Origin: Bermanella sp040371755
Lineage (GTDB): Bacteria > Pseudomonadota > Gammaproteobacteria > Pseudomonadales > Oceanobacteraceae
Direction: 5' to 3'
DNA: 64,000 nt
Assembly: GCF_040371755.1 (NCBI RefSeq)
Contig: NZ_BAABWE010000004.1
Location: forward strand, 124,001 to 188,000
Each line of letters starts with the position of its first letter. The first letter of the stretch is position 1. Below are positions 7,991 to 16,836 of this stretch, in pieces. The notes beneath the pieces were generated by a model. The model was given only the letters and a program-made list of their open reading frames with translations. It searched no databases and was not told where the DNA came from. The translations under genes and the position numbers were made by a program.

Positions 7991-10327
7991 TTAATTAGCC
8001 GTTGCTTCTTTTGTGCCAATGGCTTCTGCTTTTTGAGTTGGTGTAGGCACCTTATCAAAGATAAGCAATAACGCGGGTAAAATCACAAAGTCCAAAATCA
8101 ATGCCAGTGTAATGGTGATGGATGTCATTAATCCCATGTCGCTATTTAAGCGGAACGGTGACATTGCTAATACCAAAAAGCCTAATGTTAATACCAGTGT
8201 GGTGCCAATGATTGCAGGGCCAACTGTCTCAAAGGCGTAGCGAATGGCTTGAGCACTTTTTTGCCCTAACTCGCGAGTCGCATGCATATATTTATTTAAA
8301 AAGTGGACAGTGTCATCGACCACTATGCCGAGCGTCATGGTTCCCACCACAGATAAGCTTAATCCTACCTCGCCAATTGCCAATCCCCATAGTGCAAATG
8401 CGATAGCGGCTGGATACAGGTTTGGAATTAAAGAGATTAAACCAATTTTCACATCTTTAAATACGGCTATTAGCGTTAGTGATATCACCACAAGTGCGAT
8501 TAAGGCTCCCCAAAGTAACGCGCGGTTATTACGATAACCAATTTTGGCAAACATCATATCTGGGCTGACGCCAGCACTGACAAATTCTGCCATTTGATTG
8601 TCTTGTAGCCATTGTTGGGCCGAGTTGTCTAATCTTAGTAGCTGGCTAGATGGTCCTTTTCTTAATGTTACCACCATACGGGTTGCCGATTTTTGGGTGG
8701 TTAATTGATTATCTAAACTTAAACCAAACGGCAGCGATAATTCGTACAATAATAAATATTGTGATGCGAGTTCTTTGTCACTTGGTAGTTTATAGAATGC
8801 TTCGGATTCACCGTGCATGTTTTTATTTAAACGCTTGAACGTGTCGGTGATGACATTAACGTTATATACCTCTGGTTGAGTTTCATACCAATCAGCAAAG
8901 CTTTGAATTTTGCTAAGGAACTCAGGGTTTGCAATACCCATTTCGGCTTGGCTATCGATTTTGTATTCTAAAGTGGCAATGCCTGTTAAGTTTTCAAAGA
9001 TGAAATCATTAGCTTGGCGGGTTTCAAAGTGGGTGCCAAAATAATCATAAAAATTATCATCAATAGAATTCTTAGGCAGTGCCCAGACTACAAACAGCGT
9101 AAGGGCTACTAAACTTAAGGAAATTTTCTTAGTATTGTTTGCTAGCCATTCTACATAACGACCCAGAAAACCGTTGCCTTCTTCGCGTACCTTACGTTTA
9201 CGAGCCGGTAGTAGCGTGATTAACGCAGGTAAAAAGCTAACTGAAAGAGCAAATGCAGCGAACACACCTAGGGCGGTGATGTTACCTAAATCTCTAAATG
9301 GTGGAGAGTCTGAGAAGTTAAGGGTTAAAAAGCCCATAATGGTAGTAACAGTGGTGATGAAAATCGCTTTAAAGTTGATAACAATACTTTCATGCATGGC
9401 TGCAATTGAGCTTAAACCTTTCCTTAAGTTATAAAAATAAGTACTTAATATATGCATGCAGTCTGCAACCACCAAGGTGAGTATTATGGTCGGTGCAGAG
9501 GCTGATGGCGGTGATAGTTGGATGCCCATCCAGCCGGTAATACCGATGGCACTAATAATCGACATGATAATAACTAAGAACACACCTAAGGTGGCGGATA
9601 CACCTCGCACAAATAGGCCAGTACCTAATATGATGATCAATAAAGTGATTGGGAATAACACGCCCATATCAAACTGACTGGCTTCTACCAAGGTATTGTT
9701 CATCATGATTTGACCACTTACATGGAAATCCAAATCAGGGTAGGTGGCTCTCACGTCTTGCATCATTTCTTTAACAAATGCACCCACTTCAGGTACTTCA
9801 GCTTCTCGAAATTTACCCGGTAGACGAATGGTGATGTTAATTGCACCTACATGGCCTTCGTTTGAAACTAACCGATTAACCAATTGTTTTTCTGCAAGCG
9901 CACGTGTTTTTGCTAATGCTATGGCACTTTCAGAGAGATTTTCTTCGGAGACTAAATCAGCCACAATCAAATCATCTTGTTCTGCATAGCTGTATTGATA
10001 ATTGGTTAAAGAATCCACTCGGGTTGAATAGGGTGCTTTCCAAGAGCGTTGGGTAATGTCTTGGATGGCTTGTAACGATGCCGCAGTAAAAACAGAACTG
10101 CCATCTTTAGGGGTGACTGCAATTAATACATTATCCGAACTGGAAAAAGTGTCTTGCATCTTAGTGAAAGCAAGGAGTTCAGGATTGTCCTCGCCGAAGA
10201 AAACACGGTAATCAGATGAAAATGTAATTTTGCCTAAGCCGATACCAAATGAAATGAGTAATAACAGCCAAACAAGTAGAACTTTCCACCTGTTGTTGAG
10301 TATAAGGTCGCTATATTGCTTTAGCAT
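7991..10327 (-). CDS. MMPL/RND-family membrane exporter
   Basis: This 778-residue inner-membrane protein has the RND duplicated plan. A first transmembrane helix at about residues 13-32 precedes a large periplasmic domain (about 33-215), then a bundle of about five helices. A second single helix near residue 400, a second periplasmic domain and a second helix bundle follow near the C terminus. Phrases such as VVADCMHILSTYF and GIVVDDTVHFLNKYMHATRE are typical of the sterol-sensing-like cores of MMPL transporters. Relatives move lipids, lipid-linked metabolites or hydrophobic compounds using proton motive force. It is the last gene of the AvrD-like operon and its start overlaps the HAD phosphatase by 17 bases. 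Export of the operon's product is the obvious inference. Confidence 0.88.
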   Translation of the reverse strand: MLKQYSDLILNNRWKVLLVWLLLLISFGIGLGKITFSSDYRVFFGEDNPELLAFTKMQDTFSSSDNVLIAVTPKDGSSVFTAASLQAIQDITQRSWKAPYSTRVDSLTNYQYSYAEQDDLIVADLVSEENLSESAIALAKTRALAEKQLVNRLVSNEGHVGAINITIRLPGKFREAEVPEVGAFVKEMMQDVRATYPDLDFHVSGQIMMNNTLVEASQFDMGVLFPITLLIIILGTGLFVRGVSATLGVFLVIIMSIISAIGITGWMGIQLSPPSASAPTIILTLVVADCMHILSTYFYNLRKGLSSIAAMHESIVINFKAIFITTVTTIMGFLTLNFSDSPPFRDLGNITALGVFAAFALSVSFLPALITLLPARKRKVREEGNGFLGRYVEWLANNTKKISLSLVALTLFVVWALPKNSIDDNFYDYFGTHFETRQANDFIFENLTGIATLEYKIDSQAEMGIANPEFLSKIQSFADWYETQPEVYNVNVITDTFKRLNKNMHGESEAFYKLPSDKELASQYLLLYELSLPFGLSLDNQLTTQKSATRMVVTLRKGPSSQLLRLDNSAQQWLQDNQMAEFVSAGVSPDMMFAKIGYRNNRALLWGALIALVVISLTLIAVFKDVKIGLISLIPNLYPAAIAFALWGLAIGEVGLSLSVVGTMTLGIVVDDTVHFLNKYMHATRELGQKSAQAIRYAFETVGPAIIGTTLVLTLGFLVLAMSPFRLNSDMGLMTSITITLALILDFVILPALLLIFDKVPTPTQKAEAIGTKEATAN

Positions 10328-10949
10328 ACCAGGGTTCCTTTCTAGCTAGTGTATATGGAGAATTTGGATTGTTCGAACAATCAAACGCTTCATGAGCCAT
10401 GTCCATCATGGGGTAATCCGATTCGGTATCACCATAAGCATAAACGTTATCTGTCGGGCTTATCTCATACTCTTGTTGTATTTTTATTACTTTCTCTTGG
10501 CCAAAACAATTCGTTCCATAAAGATGACCAGTGAGTCGCCCATTTATTTCTTCAGCTTGGGTTGCAATCAGGTTGACGCCTTTCTGTTTGCACCAAGGGG
10601 CAATCCAATAAGGCAATGAAGCCGTGACAATGCAGACTTCATGGCCTTGATTTAGATGCCAATTGAGCCGTTCCATCATGGCTGGCTGTATGTTATCAGG
10701 CATGATGTAGCGGTTGTAATCTAACCCTGCTTGGAGAAGTTGGTCTATGGTTTGGTTTTTGTAAAAAAAACGAACAAAGAGGGATTTCGCTTGATTGTGA
10801 TTGATGAGTTTAAGTTTGAACCCTATCAAAATAGGTAGGAAGCTAAATAGCTTCCACTTAAAAGCTTTGCCCCAGTAAAACTGGGCAAAACCTTTAAGGG
10901 TATCTTTTTTTGTTAGGGTGCCATCAAAATCGAAAAACGCGTAAATCAT
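10311..10949 (-). CDS. HAD-IB family phosphatase
   Basis: This 212-residue soluble protein has the full HAD set. Motif I FDFDGTLT carries nucleophile D7 and acid D9, motif II is IVTAS, a lysine follows in GQEKVIK, and motif IV is YGDTESDYPMM. The helical cap between motifs I and II is of the SerB/PGPase subtype. Known relatives hydrolyse phosphoserine, phosphatidylglycerophosphate or similar small phosphoesters, so the substrate cannot be named. It sits between the P-loop protein (8-base gap upstream) and the exporter (17-base overlap downstream). In gamma-butyrolactone synthesis a phosphatase step follows condensation with a phosphorylated sugar, so a role in processing an AvrD-like product is plausible but unproven. 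Confidence 0.88.
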   Translation of the reverse strand: MIYAFFDFDGTLTKKDTLKGFAQFYWGKAFKWKLFSFLPILIGFKLKLINHNQAKSLFVRFFYKNQTIDQLLQAGLDYNRYIMPDNIQPAMMERLNWHLNQGHEVCIVTASLPYWIAPWCKQKGVNLIATQAEEINGRLTGHLYGTNCFGQEKVIKIQQEYEISPTDNVYAYGDTESDYPMMDMAHEAFDCSNNPNSPYTLARKEPWYAKAI

Positions 10950-10957
10950 GGGTTACT

Positions 10958-11728
10958 CTAATAACGAAAACTGTATTTAAGTTTAGAGATCCAATCGTTA
11001 TCGCGCAGTTCTTGTACTCGTTTAGCTTCTACTTCTAGCTCTTCGTGATATTTGGCAACCTGTTGCTTAGCAATTTCAGCGGCTTCTTTTATTGGAACCA
11101 CAATAGGCATTTCCATTACATCTATGATTTTTTCTAATCGATCTTCGATGCTGCCACCAATCACATGGCAAGGAAGTCCAATTTCTTTAATGCTATCAAG
11201 TAATAACTTGTCTGATCCATTTCTGAATTTTTCAGAAACAGGACGATGGCCGTCTTTATGCATTTCAAATTCAACTGGTAAGTGAATGTAGGCATCATAC
11301 GTACGGCGGGCGCGGTCTTTCACATTTGCGCCGTAAGCATTCATGTATTGTTGGTAGAATTTTTTAATTCGCCAGCCTGCAACCTCTGTCAGTAGCTTAT
11401 GAAATACTGTGGCATTTGGATTAATACCTTGGCGCATGCGTACTTCACCGTATACCCATTCATGAATGACACTGCCATCAGAAATAAATGCACCGTGGAT
11501 TTCGGCTTCGTGGTGAATACGTTCTTCTAATCGACGCAAGCCCATTTGGATTAGCTCAGACGCATCTAAATCTTCTAATGCTTTACCCGGCAGTATATCC
11601 CTAAGAATTTCACGAGCTGTACGAGCATGAGTTCTAGGTACGCCTGTTGCGATGGATAGTGCTTCTGTCGTTGTGGTTTTACCGGTTGAATAAGTACCAG
11701 ATACCGCTAATTTTAGATTTTCTTTCAT
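10958..11728 (-). CDS. P-loop ATPase/kinase-like protein (AAA_28/NadR-like)
   Basis: This 256-residue protein opens with a Walker A motif GTYSTGKT at residues 11-18. A Walker-B-like acidic stretch, GAFISDGSVIHEW, follows. This arrangement resembles NadR-type nucleoside kinases and the AAA_28 group, which usually phosphorylate small molecules. The C-terminal 40 residues are predicted coiled-coil with many glutamate and lysine residues. It is the second gene of the AvrD-like operon, with gaps of 12 and 8 bases to its neighbours. A kinase making a sugar-phosphate substrate, paired with the neighbouring phosphatase, is an attractive idea, but the substrate is unknown. Confidence 0.7.
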   Translation of the reverse strand: MKENLKLAVSGTYSTGKTTTTEALSIATGVPRTHARTAREILRDILPGKALEDLDASELIQMGLRRLEERIHHEAEIHGAFISDGSVIHEWVYGEVRMRQGINPNATVFHKLLTEVAGWRIKKFYQQYMNAYGANVKDRARRTYDAYIHLPVEFEMHKDGHRPVSEKFRNGSDKLLLDSIKEIGLPCHVIGGSIEDRLEKIIDVMEMPIVVPIKEAAEIAKQQVAKYHEELEVEAKRVQELRDNDWISKLKYSFRY

Positions 11729-11740
11729 TTTGATTACCGA

Positions 11741-12742
11741 TTAGTTAATTGCATCATGAATTTCGTGGGCGACGTTTGATTCCATATAAAAATCAGGGTC
11801 AATAGGTGACGTGGCACGTAAATCAGCCATGCGCCAGCTTTCGCCTCCCTTGCTAATTAAGCGTGTTTTCTTTGTTTCAACTTTTATAGGAAAGCTGCCG
11901 CCTTTAATTAGTGGTTGGGGGCAAACCACTTTGACAGATCGCATCCATAGGTTTTTAGTATTTTCACGGGAAAGTTGATCTATTTGATATACCAAAACTT
12001 GGCTTAATTGAGCTCCGCAGATCATTAGATCTAACGGGTTATAGCAACCGGAAAAGGCCGCTCCGATACCAGAGGTAGGATTATAGTCTGAGTTTTTTTC
12101 AAATTTTAAATGGCCATTAATTTCGAGTGGGCTCATATTGCTGATATATATGTTATGCATGATATGAGCATATTGATCGCCATAATAGGCTCTTCTATCT
12201 GCATCAAATATTTCATTTAAGCTTTTAAAGGTAATTGCGGAGTTAGAGCATTTTGTGGCTAGTGCGCTGTGATCTACTTCTAGAGTTAAGCTGAATCCAC
12301 CTAAAGTGAGTTTGAACTCTGAAAGAAAACCATTAATGGAGTCATCGGTTTTTATACTTTTAATTAAAGCGCCTGAGAGAGGGATTTGGCTTAAATCTAA
12401 GATGGAGTCTTTTCCCGCTTTTACAGTAAGTGATCGCAGCCATGCTTGTTTGCTTTCGCCTTCGGATAATTTAAAGCAATGAGACATAAATACATCACAC
12501 ATTTGAGCGGCTACTACAAAGACATCTATGGTACTTAAGTGTGGCTTTAGTTCTTTAGATGTTTTTTTTGAGGACCAGCTGCTAGGATATTGAATGCTCA
12601 CCATTGCATCGAAATTATTTTTATCTGGGTCGATGTGAATGTCTTCAATGTTATGTTTAACATGTTTATAGCCCGCACCGAAGTAGCGTTGATGACTTTT
12701 ACCGAGTATTTCATCGATATTGTGAGTGCCTATAGCTGACAT
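11741..12742 (-). CDS. AvrD-like protein with two tandem copies of one domain; candidate signal/syringolide-type synthase
   Basis: This is a 333-residue soluble protein with no signal peptide. Two halves repeat at a constant offset of 165 residues. RYFGAGYKHVKHNI (19-32) matches RAYYGDQYAHIMHNI (184-198), STIDVFVVAAQ (70-80) matches NPLDLMICGAQ (235-245), and AWLRSLTVKA (100-109) matches LWMRSVKVVC (265-274). This two-copy plan and the phrases HLSTID and RYFG suggest the AvrD family. AvrD of Pseudomonas syringae directs synthesis of syringolides from 3-oxoacyl chains and a pentulose, and resembles the double hot-dog AfsA enzymes that make gamma-butyrolactone signals. The family call rests on memory, not on a search. 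It starts the four-gene operon behind a lux-box-like dyad. Confidence 0.55.
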   Translation of the reverse strand: MSAIGTHNIDEILGKSHQRYFGAGYKHVKHNIEDIHIDPDKNNFDAMVSIQYPSSWSSKKTSKELKPHLSTIDVFVVAAQMCDVFMSHCFKLSEGESKQAWLRSLTVKAGKDSILDLSQIPLSGALIKSIKTDDSINGFLSEFKLTLGGFSLTLEVDHSALATKCSNSAITFKSLNEIFDADRRAYYGDQYAHIMHNIYISNMSPLEINGHLKFEKNSDYNPTSGIGAAFSGCYNPLDLMICGAQLSQVLVYQIDQLSRENTKNLWMRSVKVVCPQPLIKGGSFPIKVETKKTRLISKGGESWRMADLRATSPIDPDFYMESNVAHEIHDAIN

Positions 12743-12805
12743 ATCTTAGCTCCATGCTTTTATATTTTGTAAACATGAAAACTACTGTTAACACTCATAA
12801 ATCTC

Positions 12806-12825
12806 TACTACCCGAAAAGGTAGGT
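12806..12825 (-). promoter_or_regulatory. lux-box-like dyad upstream of the AvrD-like operon
   Basis: Read on the minus strand, the 20 bases begin ACCTACC and end GGGTAGTA. They fit the loose lux-box form NNCT-N12-AGNN and contain perfect CTACC/GGTAG half sites. The dyad ends 64 bases before the AvrD-like start codon and directly follows the LuxR-type gene, a typical place for an activator site. Confidence 0.45.
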
Positions 12826-12844
12826 AAAAAAATATATATTGAAA

Positions 12845-13543
12845 TTAAATAGTAATTAAATTTAGTTGAGAGGCTTTTGCGATGGCGTGGCCACGTTTCC
12901 TAACGTTTAATTTTTTACAAATATTAGAAACATGAAATTTAACAGTATTCTCTGAAATACCTAAAATCATTGCGGTTTCCCAGTTAGATTTTCCTGCGCC
13001 TATCCAATTAAGAACATCAAGCTCGCGTGTACTTAAAATCCCTGAATGTGAATTTTTATTCAATGCTTTAGTTCGATTGTATCTGGAAATGGCGGAGGTA
13101 ATATGTGGCAACAAGAACTGAGTAATTTCATTGCCACTTTGAAGTGATGATCGGTCTTTTGTTACCATTAATAGAGATGTCATAGAATTATTTTCTATGT
13201 CTTTTTCACCATGTAAGGTGCCTAAGCCACCACACGGAGGTAAGCAGATTTTAAAATCTTCACGAATACATTCAAATGATGATTTAGCCAATTGGAATAA
13301 GGGGTTTTCAAGAATAGAATCTTGGTCACATTTGCCATGTGTTTTTTGTGTATGGTAAGCGGCATTGGTTTCAAGTGAGGTAACTTGAACGTTATTTCTA
13401 AAATTGAGTACTAAAATAGAGTCGCATTTTATAATTTTTGCAAACCATTCTAATGCATATTCTAAGTCTGCTTCGGATTGTACATCGAGTAAGTCCCGCG
13501 TTAGCCTCAGCGTTTCACGAAGTTGCTGGGAGTTGGCTTCCAT
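12845..13543 (-). CDS. LuxR-family transcriptional regulator with divergent sensor domain
   Basis: This 232-residue protein has a C-terminal LuxR/GerE helix-turn-helix at about residues 168-228: LSTRELDVLNWIGAGKSN, followed by ISENTVKFHVSNICKKL, with the usual conserved Glu, Gly-Lys, Thr-Val-Lys and His. The N-terminal 150 residues have the size of an autoinducer-binding domain. However, I cannot find the tryptophan, tyrosine and Asp-Pro residues that AHL receptors use to hold the ligand. It may therefore sense another molecule. It is on the same strand as, and 102 bases upstream of, the AvrD-like operon, which suggests it controls that operon. No luxI-type synthase is present in the window. 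Confidence 0.85.
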   Translation of the reverse strand: MEANSQQLRETLRLTRDLLDVQSEADLEYALEWFAKIIKCDSILVLNFRNNVQVTSLETNAAYHTQKTHGKCDQDSILENPLFQLAKSSFECIREDFKICLPPCGGLGTLHGEKDIENNSMTSLLMVTKDRSSLQSGNEITQFLLPHITSAISRYNRTKALNKNSHSGILSTRELDVLNWIGAGKSNWETAMILGISENTVKFHVSNICKKLNVRKRGHAIAKASQLNLITI

Positions 13544-13965
13544 GGTTAATGCCTGTTGATCCTTTTGGCGCCAAATACTACCCCAACCATATTAACGCTT
13601 CAATTTTAATTCCCTTTTTATTCAAGGCGATGGGTTATAAGTCTCAGTTTTACTAATGAAATAATGCTCTAGTATTAGAGTAAATTATTTTTTTGAAATT
13701 TATATCTTCATTAATTACTTATGGGGGAGAAACTTGATGTGATTGTTAGCGACTTATCACTAAGGAAAAAGTATTGATTGATAAATATGTCTTGCACTTA
13801 GCCTGAATTCAGACCTATCGACACTCTCGTGTTTGTTGATCCTATACTTAAGTATTAAAATGCTCTATGCCTTTTTTTTTATAGTTCCTTTTCTGATAAA
13901 AGACCGAACTAGTTTTTAGTGTCCCTGGCAAGGGGGCGGTGGCTGTCTGATTATTTATTGTGTGT
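13544..13965. other. Intergenic region upstream of the LuxR-type gene
   Basis: No credible gene is seen. An inverted repeat CTCTA-GTAT-TAGAG lies at 13667-13680, about 125 bases before the regulator start, and could be an operator. The rest is AT-rich. The sigma factor gene to the right is on the same strand and ends at 13966, so this stretch probably contains its terminator and the luxR promoter, but I see no classic terminator hairpin. Confidence 0.5.
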
Positions 13966-14808
13966 TTATTGCGTAATCCTAGTATTTTTCCTAAGTCGTA
14001 TTCCTTCATTAATTAGTGATTCAATCATACCGCCCAGTTCAATAGGTGATTTATATGTTTGAATTGATTTTTGTGATGCCAATGCTTTTAAGTCTTGCTG
14101 GGTGGTGGCGAGAGACTCTTTAATTTCAGAATAGGTATATTGGTTTTTGGTTGAGAAGAAAATACTATCAGGGTTAATTCTTTCTCGGCTGATTGCTCCC
14201 GTGAGTTTTTTCTCACAACTGCATTTGGCACAGTGATTCACAAAACCACAACTGGTGTTCATGAAGTTAATGATTTTTGCTCTCGCTCGTGAAAGCTGTT
14301 GGCGAAAGTTATCTTTTGATATAGAAAGGATGTCACTGGCTTCTTGATGCTCCATATCCAGAATGTCGCCTAAAATATACGCCATCCTATAAACGGGCTT
14401 CAAACATAGCAGCATGGCCATGGTGCAGGAAATTCGTAATTCGTTTAAGAGCACGTCTACGTGAGCGTCTTCTTGCCAGTGGCTGGGCGCTTGTAAATCG
14501 CTTTCTAAATCTTCTCGATACATATCAAACGTTAAGCCCAGTTCTTTATCTAACATCTTTTTGCTATTGATTAAGTGATTCACGGCAATGCGATATACCC
14601 AAGTAGTGAATTGACTGTTGAATTTAAAGGTAGACAGGTTGGTGATCACCTTGATTAGAATTTCTTGAGTGGCATCTTGTGCATCCATGGGATTGGCCAA
14701 CATTCTTAACGCTAAGGCGTAAATCCTATCCTGAATGGATACCGCTATTTGTTCCAAGGCGTTTTTATTGCCTTTGGTGGCTGCTGACACTAATGCTTCA
14801 ATTTCCAT
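13966..14808 (-). CDS. ECF sigma factor with cysteine-containing C-terminal extension
   Basis: This 280-residue sigma-70-family protein has a region 2 at about residues 10-80 (LALRMLANPMDAQDATQEIL and FTTWVYRIAVNHLI). A region 4 helix-turn-helix lies at about 140-195 (MEHQEASDILSISKDNFRQQ, LSRARAKI). About 85 residues follow, beginning with the cysteine cluster CGFVNHCAKCSC (C-x6-C-x2-C-x-C), which may bind metal. Most ECF factors end soon after region 4, so the extension is notable and may control activity. I recall ECF groups with a comparable C-terminal CxC motif. It lies 58 bases downstream of a SnoaL-like gene on the same strand, probably in one transcript. No anti-sigma factor adjoins it. 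Confidence 0.88.
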   Translation of the reverse strand: MEIEALVSAATKGNKNALEQIAVSIQDRIYALALRMLANPMDAQDATQEILIKVITNLSTFKFNSQFTTWVYRIAVNHLINSKKMLDKELGLTFDMYREDLESDLQAPSHWQEDAHVDVLLNELRISCTMAMLLCLKPVYRMAYILGDILDMEHQEASDILSISKDNFRQQLSRARAKIINFMNTSCGFVNHCAKCSCEKKLTGAISRERINPDSIFFSTKNQYTYSEIKESLATTQQDLKALASQKSIQTYKSPIELGGMIESLINEGIRLRKNTRITQ

Positions 14809-14866
14809 ATAAAATCCTGTACGCCCATTTTTATGAAAACGGGCGCTTGTTCATTGCTTAATAGGG

Positions 14867-15262
14867 TTAGTTTGACATTAAATGCTGGCCATTAGGGTGA
14901 TCCAATACCATTAACCAATTTCCATCCGGTTTTTTTCTTAAAACCGCAATCGATAATCCAGACTGCTTAATGGCGCTGCCATCTGGTGCCATGCCGCTCA
15001 TTTCCCAAGGAGCCACATGTAAAGCAATGTCATTGGAGATGTATACCTCATGCCCTTTAGGATAAGTAAATTTAGGGTTTACTTGAAACATAGATTCAAA
15101 GTTTTGTCTTAATGCATCTTTTGATGAGACGCTTGTACCCGGTTCAAACATAACCGCCGCGTCTTGTTCGTAAGCGGCAAGTACACCTGTTATGTCTTTA
15201 TTATTAAAAGCAGCCGTCATGCTTTTGATGGTTTTGAGTATGTTGGTTTGGTTAAAATCCAT
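14867..15262 (-). CDS. SnoaL/DUF4440-like (NTF2 fold) protein
   Basis: This 131-residue cytoplasmic protein resembles the DUF4440/SnoaL-like group: an N-terminal helix, ITGVLAAYEQDAAVMFEPG, a central segment with KDALRQNFESMF, and a C-terminal strand pair ending WLMVLDHPNG. NTF2-fold proteins bind small ligands or act as isomerases or cyclases, and the substrate is unknown. It is upstream of the ECF sigma factor in the same orientation. ECF41-type sigma factors carry a fused SnoaL-like domain that regulates them. Here the two would be separate proteins, so a regulatory partnership is a reasonable inference. Confidence 0.8.
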   Translation of the reverse strand: MDFNQTNILKTIKSMTAAFNNKDITGVLAAYEQDAAVMFEPGTSVSSKDALRQNFESMFQVNPKFTYPKGHEVYISNDIALHVAPWEMSGMAPDGSAIKQSGLSIAVLRKKPDGNWLMVLDHPNGQHLMSN

Positions 15263-15408
15263 TATCTTGCCTTCTATTGATGATTAATTATCTAATTCAT
15301 GCAACTTCTTTATGATGCATATTGATTTAGACAAGTGGGGTAAGGCAGGTGTGACAAAAGTAATGAATTATTTTTTAGTAGGCTAATCTTTGATTAGTAG
15401 TTGATTGA

Positions 15409-15442
15409 TAAAAACACCGAAGCGAATGCTTCGGTGTTTTTA
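15409..15442. terminator. Bidirectional intrinsic terminator
   Basis: A 14-base-pair stem (AAAAACACCGAAGC with its complement) around a GAAT loop, with A- and T-runs on both sides. It ends the minus-strand lipoprotein transcript that stops at 15465. Confidence 0.85.
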
Positions 15443-15464
15443 TTTGTACTTATGTATGTATAAG

Positions 15465-16192
<728 letters not shown>

Positions 16193-16196
<4 letters not shown>

Positions 16197-16591
16197 AAGC
16201 AGCGATAGGTCATGATGAGACGGTCGGTATAGCTATACCCGTAGCCACCTGCACGACCATTTTCATCTGTACTTGCATAAGCATAATCGTGATAGGCAAT
16301 TTGAGCGTACCCTTTCGTAATCGGAGTAATGCTGATGATGTCAAAATAAGTAGTACATGAAGCTTGAAGTGTAGTTAACCATGTTTGCACATCACTTTGT
16401 GTACACTTAGAGTCATCTGAGTTTTCACGGTTGATCGCAGAATAAGCGGATGTCCATCTAGACTGCCCATTGAATAGTTTGGTTAAAGTCGTATTGCTAC
16501 AATCCCTTTCGGCAACTTGAATTTGTGCTGTGGTTGCATATGAAAATTGGGCAGCCAGTAGAGTTGCAGCTAGGCTTAAAGATCGGATCAT
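16193..16591 (-). CDS. Small secreted protein of unknown function
   Basis: This 132-residue protein has a clear signal peptide (MIRSLSLAATLLAAQFSYA, cleavage after ATA or YAT). The mature part contains four cysteines, compatible with two disulfides, and a tyrosine/glycine-rich segment near the end (GRAGGYGYSYTD). I do not recognise the family. It is the first gene of a two-gene unit with the Pro-Glu lipoprotein (four-base overlap), so the two products may act together in the envelope. Confidence 0.7.
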
Positions 16592-16770
16592 AAATAGTCC
16601 CTTAATTAAATTGTTATTAACTACTAATAAATTACTAGGGGCGAATTATATTTTTATAAGTTATTTATACAAGTTTCACTTGATACTTTGGTGCAGATGC
16701 TGATTTCTGCTCGTATTTTAGCCACTTCTCATGGTTACATTTCCCCCATACATACCATCAATTCATAGGG

Positions 16771-16776
16771 TATAAT
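16771..16776 (+). promoter_or_regulatory. Candidate minus-10 of the tex promoter
   Basis: A perfect TATAAT hexamer in the context GGGTATAATCTC lies 60 bases before the tex start. No convincing minus-35 is visible. Confidence 0.45.
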
Positions 16777-16836
16777 CTCATCCCCCCTTGCCTAATGGGT
16801 TTGGCAGGGCGAGAACAATGATAAGAGTGTTGTTTT

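Noticed and set aside
12743..13543. A luxI-type AHL synthase partner for the LuxR-type regulator.
   Set aside because: No adjacent product has the size or motifs of LuxI; the neighbour is the two-domain AvrD-like protein.
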